From Bacteroidota bacterium (GTDB taxonomy: Bacteria; Bacteroidota; Bacteroidia; Chitinophagales; Saprospiraceae): a stretch of DNA of 64,000 bases. Shown here one piece after another: positions 35,398 to 42,230 of this stretch (position 1 is the stretch's first letter; every line of letters starts with the position of its first letter). The notes below the pieces were generated by a model. The model saw nothing but the letters and a program-made list of their open reading frames with translations, did no database searches and had not been told where the DNA came from. The stretch is taken from assembly GCA_029557915.1 (NCBI GenBank), contig JAKQHS010000031.1, forward strand, positions 62,001 to 126,000, written 5' to 3'. The translations under genes and the position numbers were made by a program.

Positions 35398-36612
35398 ATG
35401 GTGGCATATTCCTATTTTTACCGCCGTTCAAGCCGATCATCCATGTATCTTTCACCAGACCGGTCTTATTCCAATAACAACAGGGTCCAGTTTATACGGG
35501 GAGGAAGCGCCTTTTTCAAGCTCATGGAGCAACTGATCGGCGAAGCCAGCGATACGATCCACCTCCAATATTATATCATTGAAGACGACCAAACCGGGCG
35601 GATGATCATCGAACCCCTGATCCGGGCAAGCCGCCGGGGGGTAAAAGTCTACATCCTGGCGGACGGGTATGCCTCCCAGGGTTTTCCCGACGCTTCGATC
35701 CACCGGATGAAGGAAGAGGGCATAATGTTTAAATTCTTTGAACCCCTGCTCAAGAGCAAGTATTTCTACTTTGGAAGGCGCCTTCATCATAAAATCTTTG
35801 TAGTGGACACCACCCGGGCCATGATCGGAGGACTGAATATCAGCAACCGGTACAATGACCTGCCCGGCCAGCCCGCCTGGCTGGATTTCGCGCTTTTTGC
35901 CGAAGGCCAGGTCGCTGTGGAATTGTGTATCCTGTGCTGGAAAACCTGGAACCGGTTTCCCTTGAAAATGGGCCTTACCCCCTGTGAAAAAGTACCCAGG
36001 CCGGAGATCCCGCAAGGAAGCAGGGCCTATGTACGGATGCGGAGAAACGATTGGGTAAGGGGCAAAAACCAGATATCCAATACTTATTACCACATGTTCA
36101 GGACGGCGCGCAAACAGGTTACCCTTTTGAGCAGTTATTTTTTACCCGGGAAGACCCTGCGCCGCCTGATGTCCAAAGCCAGGAAGCGGGGGGTCAGGAT
36201 CCGGGTGATTTCGGCTGGCGCCTCCGATGTCATGCTGGTCAAGTACGCCGAAAGGTGGTTGTATGACTGGTTGCTCCGGAACGAGATTGAATTGTACGAA
36301 TACCAGAAAAATATCCTGCACGGCAAACTGGGAATATGCGATTATGAGTGGTTCACCCTGGGCTCGTACAACATCAACGACATCAGCGCCTACGCCAGTG
36401 TCGAATTGAACCTGGATGTCATCCAGCCAGCCATGACCCAGGATATGCTGAAACTTATGGATAAGATCATAGCTGAAGATTGTGTCCGGATCACGCTGGA
36501 AAAACACAAAAAATCAAAAAACGTATTCATCCAGTTTGGGAGGTGGCTTTCGTTTGAGTTTATCCGGGTGGTTTTTTACCTGTTCACTTTCTATTACCAG
36601 CAGAAAAAATAA
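35398..36612 (+). CDS. Phospholipase D-like protein, probable cardiolipin synthase
   Basis: The 404-residue protein has two HKD motifs, the hallmark of the PLD superfamily: H130-x-K132-x4-D137 in LHHKIFVVD, followed by GGLNISNRY, and H308-x-K310-x4-D315 in LHGKLGICD, followed by SYNINDISAY. The order and spacing fit bacterial cardiolipin synthases, but the usual N-terminal membrane helices are absent and the only clear hydrophobic stretch is at the C-terminus (FIRVVFYLFTFYY). It may join two phosphatidylglycerols or act as another phosphatidyl transferase. Start could also be the Met at residue 16. Confidence 0.85.
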   Translation: MVAYSYFYRRSSRSSMYLSPDRSYSNNNRVQFIRGGSAFFKLMEQLIGEASDTIHLQYYIIEDDQTGRMIIEPLIRASRRGVKVYILADGYASQGFPDASIHRMKEEGIMFKFFEPLLKSKYFYFGRRLHHKIFVVDTTRAMIGGLNISNRYNDLPGQPAWLDFALFAEGQVAVELCILCWKTWNRFPLKMGLTPCEKVPRPEIPQGSRAYVRMRRNDWVRGKNQISNTYYHMFRTARKQVTLLSSYFLPGKTLRRLMSKARKRGVRIRVISAGASDVMLVKYAERWLYDWLLRNEIELYEYQKNILHGKLGICDYEWFTLGSYNINDISAYASVELNLDVIQPAMTQDMLKLMDKIIAEDCVRITLEKHKKSKNVFIQFGRWLSFEFIRVVFYLFTFYYQQKK

Positions 36613-36620
36613 AGGGATGC

Positions 36621-37631
36621 TTAATCCCTGAATATCCTCACCAGGAGGTTCCGGGCTACCGCCCAATCCCAGTGTTTAAACCTGCCCCGCTGGACGACCA
36701 GGGTATTGTCGTCGGGATGCTGCAGGAAGTAATGGAAAACAAATTTTTGCCTGGGATCCTGCCACCCGATGATCTGTCCAAAACGCAAGTCATTAAAGAC
36801 GAGGGTATCGCCCCATTTTTCTACGGTGTAAAAACCCTGGGAGAAACGCTTGAGTTTGTTTAATTCCACATGGTCATGCGTTTCGTCCAGGAGCGAATCG
36901 TTGACCGGAAAATATTCAAAGTCCATGGTCGGGCGGTCCTCAAACACCGACCGGAACCCAACATGATACCCGCGGTCATCTCCGGCTACCACATACCACA
37001 ACCAGTTTTGCAGCGGCGCCGGGGTGGTAAAATAACGGGTGTAGGAAATCTTTTGATTCGCCAGGATATCCCTTACGGTTCGGTCGATATAATATTTGTT
37101 GGCCAGGCAATACAGGAGGTAAAGCCCGCTGAGCCCCAGTCCAAACAGCCATACCGGACGCCTCAGAAGATTTGTCCTAGGCAGGTAGATCAGCGCAACA
37201 GCCGCAAGGATGGGTCCCAGGGCAAAAAAAGGATCCGCCACATAAATGGCATTGAACGACATCCGCAGGTGACTGAAAGGCTCAAACCACCCTACCCCAT
37301 AATTGTTGAAGGCATCAATCAGGATATGGGTAAAAATCACCCCGCCAAAAAACAAGAGCCAGCGCGACAGGCTGATGTTGTGCGGACGGTGCCATCGTTC
37401 CGCAAGGATGGCAAACACCGGAGTGATCAGGGCGCAAAACAGGATGGAATGCGTAAAGCCCCGGTGTGCCAACAGGTTGCTGGCCGTATCCATCCAGAAA
37501 GAGGCCAGAAAATCGATATCCGGAATGCTCTGGGCCAATGCTCCCCACAATCCGGCCTTCCTGCCCAGTTTTTTACCTGCGAAGGCTTCACCCATGCATG
37601 CGCCCAGGGCCAGGTGTGTAATGGAATCCAA
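36621..37631 (-). CDS. Membrane-bound metal-dependent hydrolase-like protein (YdjM/DUF457 family)
   Basis: The 336-residue protein is read from a TTG at 37631. No in-frame ATG exists upstream, and this start gives the family's standard N-terminus MDSITHLALGACMGEAF. Next come SIPDIDFLASFW and AHRGFTHSILF with the conserved Asp and His residues, then membrane helices (LLFFGGVIFTHILIDAF, FALGPILAAVALIYL, GLGLSGLYLLYCLA). The C-terminal ~150 residues are soluble. Family members are annotated as metal-dependent hydrolases, but the substrate is unknown. This start avoids overlap with the flavodoxin gene. Confidence 0.85.
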   Translation of the reverse strand: MDSITHLALGACMGEAFAGKKLGRKAGLWGALAQSIPDIDFLASFWMDTASNLLAHRGFTHSILFCALITPVFAILAERWHRPHNISLSRWLLFFGGVIFTHILIDAFNNYGVGWFEPFSHLRMSFNAIYVADPFFALGPILAAVALIYLPRTNLLRRPVWLFGLGLSGLYLLYCLANKYYIDRTVRDILANQKISYTRYFTTPAPLQNWLWYVVAGDDRGYHVGFRSVFEDRPTMDFEYFPVNDSLLDETHDHVELNKLKRFSQGFYTVEKWGDTLVFNDLRFGQIIGWQDPRQKFVFHYFLQHPDDNTLVVQRGRFKHWDWAVARNLLVRIFRD

Positions 37632-37659
37632 TGGTTTATACTGATGATGAGGGATAAAA

Positions 37660-38250
37660 TTACAAAGGCTTGTGCATAAACAGGCTATCTGCAAGTTGGG
37701 CTGCCCTCCGCCGGACCTGTGCCTTGGCGGCCTCTACGTTGTTTTCGCGTCTCTTGTTTTCATCATTGGGACGGAGCAGCCAGTAGGCGGATGAATGAAT
37801 CAATCTGGCTCCGGCCATGTTTATCAGTTTTTCAAATCCGTTTTGAGCATTTGCAGTGGACCCCGCACCGAGGGTGATGGCCACCACAGCCTGATCGGCC
37901 AGCTCTGTATTTTTGAGAAAGCCGCGAATGCTCCGGTCGGGTTGCCAGTTGTAAGTATTGGCGCACAAAACCCAGAGATCCGGGTGACTGGTTTCCATTT
38001 GTTCAGCGTATCTGACCGTCATGACCTTTACAAACCAGCCTTTTGATTCCAGGACCAGGGCGAATTCCCGGCATAATTGAAGGTCCAAATCATAAATGGG
38101 ATCAGGATCAAAGACGATCATGGCCCGGAACCCTGAACGGGGCTGTCCATAGTCCCAGTTCGCCGACGGACCTTTCAGATTGACCCAAATGGTCAAGCCA
38201 AGCCAGACCACAAGAAGCACCAGGAGAAGCCTTAACAAAATCTTAAACAT
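37660..38250 (-). CDS. Membrane-anchored flavodoxin-like protein
   Basis: The 196-residue protein has one N-terminal membrane helix (LLRLLLVLLVVWLGLTIWV) and a flavodoxin-like alpha/beta domain: RAMIVFDPDPIYDLDLQLCREFALVLESKGW, DLWVLCANTYNWQPDRSIRGFL and AVVAITLGAGSTANAQNGFEKLINMAGA. The usual phosphate-binding T/S-rich first loop is replaced by DPDPIYD, so FMN binding is uncertain. It precedes the DUF457 gene by 28 bases on the same strand and is probably cotranscribed. Confidence 0.75.
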   Translation of the reverse strand: MFKILLRLLLVLLVVWLGLTIWVNLKGPSANWDYGQPRSGFRAMIVFDPDPIYDLDLQLCREFALVLESKGWFVKVMTVRYAEQMETSHPDLWVLCANTYNWQPDRSIRGFLKNTELADQAVVAITLGAGSTANAQNGFEKLINMAGARLIHSSAYWLLRPNDENKRRENNVEAAKAQVRRRAAQLADSLFMHKPL

Positions 38251-38379
38251 ATCCTACAGCTGTTCCTTTTCAAAAATAGGTCAGAGCATGGGCTCCTTAC
38301 TGACAAAGGTCAGGTCACCGGCTGTAAAAGGTCATTTTTTGGGCAGAGGCCCAAACATATCTTGCCGGCAAAGAACAAA

Positions 38380-38835
38380 ATGTCAATGAATTTTGAATCC
38401 TATGCGGCCAAGGGGAATGAGTTGGTAAATCATCTTTCCTCCGACCTTGGGGTACCCAGGGACCAGGCCGCCCGGATTTTGAGATCGGTGCTGCACGCTT
38501 TGCGCAACCGGATTCCGCTGGATGAAAATTTTGATTTATTGGCACAATTGCCCATGGCCTTAAAGGCCGTCTATGTCGATGGATGGAAACCGGGTAAAAC
38601 CGTAAGTCAATCCTCGCATCTGAAGGACTTTCTGGACGAGATCCGGGATGCCGATGCACAGCTGGCCGCTTATGATTTCGGTAATGATGCCAAAGCAAAA
38701 GAGATGGTCCTGGGCGTGTTCCGGGTTCTCGCCCAGTTTGTCAGCTCCGGCGAATTGAACGATGTGGTGGCCGGCCTTCCAAGGGAAATCAAAAACTTCA
38801 TTACCACCATTCTGGATGAAAACCAATTGTTTTAA
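38380..38835 (+). CDS. DUF2267 domain protein
   Basis: The protein has 151 residues from the ATG at 38380 (a second ATG lies two codons on). It is a small all-helical protein with the DUF2267 pattern: NELVNHLSSDLGVPRDQAARILRSVLHALRNRIPLDENFDLLAQLPMALKAVYVDGW, then a second half with EMVLGVFRVLAQFVSSGELNDVVAGLPREI. These proteins often sit beside heat-shock or universal stress genes, as here with hsp20. No enzymatic residues are known. Confidence 0.88.
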   Translation: MSMNFESYAAKGNELVNHLSSDLGVPRDQAARILRSVLHALRNRIPLDENFDLLAQLPMALKAVYVDGWKPGKTVSQSSHLKDFLDEIRDADAQLAAYDFGNDAKAKEMVLGVFRVLAQFVSSGELNDVVAGLPREIKNFITTILDENQLF

Positions 38836-38903
38836 TAATCAACGAATGATAATATTCATAATATATGATGATGCGGATCATGCTGCCGGCAAAGGCCGTC
38901 GGT

Positions 38904-38947
38904 TAGCTTTGTACTATCAGTAAACAACAATAAAAAAAGGAGGTTAT
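38904..38947 (+). promoter_or_regulatory. Promoter and strong ribosome binding site of hsp20
   Basis: TAGCTTTG (38904-38911) is a TAnnTTTG -7 box. A canonical AAGGAGGT at 38937-38944 lies four bases before the ATG at 38948. Strong Shine-Dalgarno sequences are rare in Bacteroidota, so this gene is set up for unusually efficient translation. Confidence 0.65.
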
Positions 38948-39394
38948 ATGACCACAAGAGCATTAAGTAAAAACCGGGAATTTTTCCCTTCTGTTTTTGA
39001 AGATTTTTTCAAGCCTTGGAATGAATGGTTTCAGCCCAATGATTTTATGGCCCGTACGCTGACCGTTCCCGCGGTCAATGTGGTGGAACATAAAGATGAA
39101 TACCTGGTTACCCTGGCTGCTCCTGGAATGGCCAAAGAGGATTTTAAAATCGATCTCGATGGCAACCTGCTCACCATTTCCAGTGAGAAGGAAGAAACCA
39201 AAGAAGACAAAGACGAAAAATTTTCACGCAAAGAGTACAACTATTCCTCCTTCTGCAGAAGTTTTACCCTGCCGGAAACCGTGCTGCGGGATAAAATCGA
39301 TGCCAAATACGAGGAGGGTATTCTGAAACTGGTTCTTCCCAAAAAGGAAGATGCGAAAAGAGCTTCCACTTCTAAGATGATTGAAGTTAAGTAG
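38948..39394 (+). CDS. Small heat shock protein, Hsp20/alpha-crystallin family
   Basis: The 148-residue chaperone holds unfolded proteins without ATP. The alpha-crystallin domain spans about residues 37-140: VPAVNVVEHKDEYLVTLAAPGMAKEDFKIDLDGNLLTISSEKE, FSRKEYNYSSFCRSFTLP, and the end GILKLVLPKKE. The N-terminal arm is short (FFPSVFEDFF). It has its own promoter, a strong ribosome site and a clear terminator, so it is a single-gene unit. Confidence 0.96.
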   Translation: MTTRALSKNREFFPSVFEDFFKPWNEWFQPNDFMARTLTVPAVNVVEHKDEYLVTLAAPGMAKEDFKIDLDGNLLTISSEKEETKEDKDEKFSRKEYNYSSFCRSFTLPETVLRDKIDAKYEEGILKLVLPKKEDAKRASTSKMIEVK

Positions 39395-39406
39395 TTAGGT
39401 TTTGTA

Positions 39407-39434
39407 AGCCCTGCAGCGATGCAGGGCTTTTTTT
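39407..39434 (+). terminator. Rho-independent terminator of hsp20
   Basis: AGCCCTGC, a six-base loop and GCAGGGCT are followed by seven T residues, 12 bases after the hsp20 stop. Confidence 0.93.
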
Positions 39435-39480
39435 ACACTAAAGCAAACTAAGGAATAATTTTTCGGGTAATCGGGGAAAC

Positions 39481-39891
39481 ATGAAGACAATGGTATCAAA
39501 GCGTTTTAAACACGAACAGGATCGCTTTAAACACGAGTATGATCGTTTTAAACACGAATATGAAATGTGGAATACGACCGTAGAAATATTGCAAGATGAG
39601 AATGTGGATATGAAAAACAAGATGTCGGATATCCTGCATCGCAGCAATACCACCGGTCAGTTGCTGGAAAGGGCTGAAGCCTTTCAATCCCGCTTCCTGG
39701 AAGAGGACGAAGCATTGAGGAAGTTCCGACGGGAGGTATTGAACTTTATAAAACAGTCCCAAAACATGGGGGAAAATGGCGAACTGAGCAATGGGGTGGA
39801 GAAAATGCGGTTCAAACTGGAATTGCTCAAAAAGGAATTTTTACAATTAAAAAACGACTTCGATAAATTTTCGGGAGAAACGGGGGCCTGA
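39481..39891 (+). CDS. Small coiled-coil protein with N-terminal heptapeptide repeat
   Basis: The 136-residue, highly charged protein is predicted to be helical throughout. Residues 8-28 are three copies of a seven-residue unit (RFKHEQD, RFKHEYD, RFKHEYE), matched by a 21-bp DNA repeat. The remainder (EILQDENVDMKNKMSDIL, FQSRFLEEDEALRKFRREVLNFI, KLELLKKEFLQLKNDFDKF) has coiled-coil heptads. No known family is recognised. It has no signal peptide. It converges with the hybrid regulator gene with no spacer between the two stop codons. Confidence 0.72.
   Translation: MKTMVSKRFKHEQDRFKHEYDRFKHEYEMWNTTVEILQDENVDMKNKMSDILHRSNTTGQLLERAEAFQSRFLEEDEALRKFRREVLNFIKQSQNMGENGELSNGVEKMRFKLELLKKEFLQLKNDFDKFSGETGA
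39502..39564. repeat. Three 21-bp tandem repeats inside the coiled-coil gene
   Basis: Units 39502-39522, 39523-39543 and 39544-39564 share CGNTTTAAACACGA and differ at a few, mostly third, positions. They encode the RFKHExD heptapeptides. Confidence 0.88.
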
Positions 39892-40953
39892 TCAATTCAT
39901 CAGGTGCTCGAGTTTATTCTCATTCAGCAAGGTGATTTTGCCTCCCTGAATTTCAATGAGTTTTTCACTTTTGAAATCGCTTAAGGTCCGGATCAGCGAT
40001 TCCGTAGCGGTACCGGCGATGCTGGCCAGGTTTTCCCTGGAGATTTCTATACTGAAATGTTGCTGATCCGCGCTTTTATATTTGCGGGAAAGGGAGATCA
40101 GCGCCTCGGCCACCTTTTTCCTCAGGCTGTTATAGGCGAGGGAGATCAGGTGTTCTTCCTGTTCGGCAACATTTTTAGCCAAAAGTTTGGCGAATTTCCT
40201 CAAAACAATAATATCCCTATTGAGTAATTCTTCAAAGTCCTCCCGGGGAATGACAGCCAGTTCGGTGTCTTCAATCGCTTCCGCGGTATCCTTGTATACA
40301 TCTCCTTCAAACAGGGCGGTATAACCCAGGAAATCACCTTCTTTGTACAGGCCCACCACGAGGTCTTTGGCATCATCGTTGGTTTTGATGAGTTTGACCT
40401 TGCCTTTAAGGATATAATACAGGCGGGAAGGGCGGTTGCCTTCGGTGTAAATGATCTGTTTCTTTTTGTATTTATTGATGTTTCGGTCGGCCGTCAGTTC
40501 TTTGACTACGTCCCGGTTTTGCTGGTTGAGCCGGATGATTTGTTCCAGCCCGTCGAGGCCCGGGGCAAATTCTTCCTTGAGGGTTTCGTATTTCTGGAGC
40601 CTCCGTTCCACTGCGCTCAGCAATTCGGTCCCCGTGAAAGGCTTGGTGATGTAATCGTCGGCGCCCAGTTCCATGCCTTTCCTGAAATCCGTCCGCTCGG
40701 CCTTGGCGGAAAGAAAAATAAAGGGAATCTGGTGGAGTTCTGGCGATTTCTGCATCATGTGGAGGACGCCATAGCCGTCCAAAACGGGCATCATGATATC
40801 ACAAATGATCAGGTCCGGTTTTTCGGCGTTGGCTTTTTCGACCCCCTCCTTCCCGTTTTTTGCTATGATGACCGAGAAACCCGCCAGTTCGAGAATTTCA
40901 GCGGTGTTTTCACGGATATCATCGTTGTCCTCGATAAGGAGAATTTTCTTCAT
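39892..40953 (-). CDS. Hybrid regulator: receiver domain + cNMP-binding domain + Crp/Fnr HTH
   Basis: The 353-residue transcription regulator has three domains. A CheY-like receiver (residues 1-120) has phosphoacceptor D52 in IICDIMMPVLDGYG and the conserved Lys in YITKPFTG. A cyclic-nucleotide-binding-type barrel (about 155-260) has IIYTEGNRPSRLYYILKGKVKL and GDFLGYTALFEGD. The Crp/Fnr winged HTH (about 285-345) has ISRENLASIAGTATESLIRTLSDF. In the recognition helix the Glu and Arg of the E-x3-R pattern of FNR/CRP are kept. In effect it fuses a FixJ-like receiver to a FixK-like DNA-binding module. It is the last gene of the cbb3 cluster, 50 bases after its probable kinase partner. Confidence 0.93.
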   Translation of the reverse strand: MKKILLIEDNDDIRENTAEILELAGFSVIIAKNGKEGVEKANAEKPDLIICDIMMPVLDGYGVLHMMQKSPELHQIPFIFLSAKAERTDFRKGMELGADDYITKPFTGTELLSAVERRLQKYETLKEEFAPGLDGLEQIIRLNQQNRDVVKELTADRNINKYKKKQIIYTEGNRPSRLYYILKGKVKLIKTNDDAKDLVVGLYKEGDFLGYTALFEGDVYKDTAEAIEDTELAVIPREDFEELLNRDIIVLRKFAKLLAKNVAEQEEHLISLAYNSLRKKVAEALISLSRKYKSADQQHFSIEISRENLASIAGTATESLIRTLSDFKSEKLIEIQGGKITLLNENKLEHLMN

Positions 40954-41003
40954 AGAATGCCATTATGGGCTAATATACCTCCAAAACTTTAGTTGTCAAA
41001 ATT

Positions 41004-42230
41004 TCAGGGAAACTTGAGGATGAAGCGGGAGCCCACATTTAACTCGCTTTCGCAGGTAATGGTCCCGTCCATCATGCTGGTATATTTGGATACGATGTGC
41101 AGGCCCAGTCCGGTACCCTGGATATTGGAGGCATTGGCACCCCTGTAAAAGCGGTCGTAGAGGTATTTCTGATCTTCCTTCGAAATGCCGATGCCTTTGT
41201 CTTCCACCATCAGGACCCAGGGGCGCTGGCTCGTATCCGTACGGACCTGGATGGTCTGGTGGGGGGGAGAAAACTTTACGGCATTGGACAGCAAATTCAG
41301 GCAAATGTGTTTCATCAGCGAAGGATCGGCCCACACCCGGGCCGGGCCCACATGGGAATACTGGATCTCCTGTCCTTCCTTTAAGATGGGTTTCATTTGA
41401 TTGATGACATGATTCACCTGTTCCTGGATATCGCATTCCACGATCTTGGCAATGACCTTCCCTTCCTCCATTTTCCCCACGCTCAGAAAATCCTCCAGAA
41501 TGTCGGTCATGGTGTTGACCGAGGAAATAATTCTTTCGAGGTGTTTCTCCCTTTTGGGTTGGTCCTCCGTGGTTTTATATTTTTGAAGCAGGTAGGCCGA
41601 AGAATTGATTGTGCTCAGCGGCGTCCTGAATTCGTGCGAAGCCATGGATACAAAGCGGGATTTCAGTTCGCCCAGTTCTTTCTCCTTCGCCAGGGAAACT
41701 GCCAATTCGGATTCGGCTTCTTCGGTTTCCTTGATCTGGTTTTGCAGTTTTACGATCGCTTCGGCCAGGGCCTCGGTCCGCTCGAGCACTTTCTTTTCGA
41801 GTTCGGCATTCAGCCTTTTGATGGAGGCTTCATTTTCCTTCCGGAGGGTGATGTCGTTGACAAAGGATATCACAAATATCTCATCCCCGATCTTATAGGT
41901 GCCCAGGGAAACCTCCACCGGAAATTCCGTTCCATCCTTTTTGACCGCGTATAAATCCATGCCCAGGCCCATCGGCCGGTTTTGAGGATGCTCAAAATAA
42001 CGGGCCTGGTGTTTGTCGTGATGGGTATGGAAGCGGGCCGGGATCAGCAAGTCAATTTTTTTAAATTGAAGTTCTTCTTTTGTATACCCAAACATCTCCT
42101 GGACAAACCGGTTGACCAGGATGATCTCCATCTTGCTGTCGACCAGGATGATGCCTACGGAAGCGTAATCCAGGAAGGCATTCAGCCCTTGCTTTTTAAT
42201 GAATTCTATGGATTGTTTTCTTTCCTTCAT
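41004..42230 (-). CDS. PAS-domain sensor histidine kinase
   Basis: The 408-residue soluble kinase has one PAS domain (about residues 15-130), a coiled coil (135-185) and a kinase core. The phosphorylated His is H199 in SMASHEFRTPLSTI. The N box is HICLNLLSNAVKFS and the G boxes are VEDKGIGIS and GTGLGLHIV. No membrane helix is seen. In the PAS domain, LLIPARFHTHHDKHQARYF resembles the FixL heme-pocket region, with a His (H70 or H71) near the heme-ligand position; many non-heme PAS domains share this pattern, so heme binding is only possible. The ATG overlaps the ccoI stop (ATGA), so it is translationally coupled to the oxidase cluster. Confidence 0.92.
   Translation of the reverse strand: MKERKQSIEFIKKQGLNAFLDYASVGIILVDSKMEIILVNRFVQEMFGYTKEELQFKKIDLLIPARFHTHHDKHQARYFEHPQNRPMGLGMDLYAVKKDGTEFPVEVSLGTYKIGDEIFVISFVNDITLRKENEASIKRLNAELEKKVLERTEALAEAIVKLQNQIKETEEAESELAVSLAKEKELGELKSRFVSMASHEFRTPLSTINSSAYLLQKYKTTEDQPKREKHLERIISSVNTMTDILEDFLSVGKMEEGKVIAKIVECDIQEQVNHVINQMKPILKEGQEIQYSHVGPARVWADPSLMKHICLNLLSNAVKFSPPHQTIQVRTDTSQRPWVLMVEDKGIGISKEDQKYLYDRFYRGANASNIQGTGLGLHIVSKYTSMMDGTITCESELNVGSRFILKFP

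Noticed and set aside
41930-42100. Firm assignment of the PAS kinase as a heme-based FixL
   Set aside because: The His-containing segment is shared with many non-heme PAS domains and the residue matching FixL's distal Arg seems to be Met, so only a possible heme site is reported.
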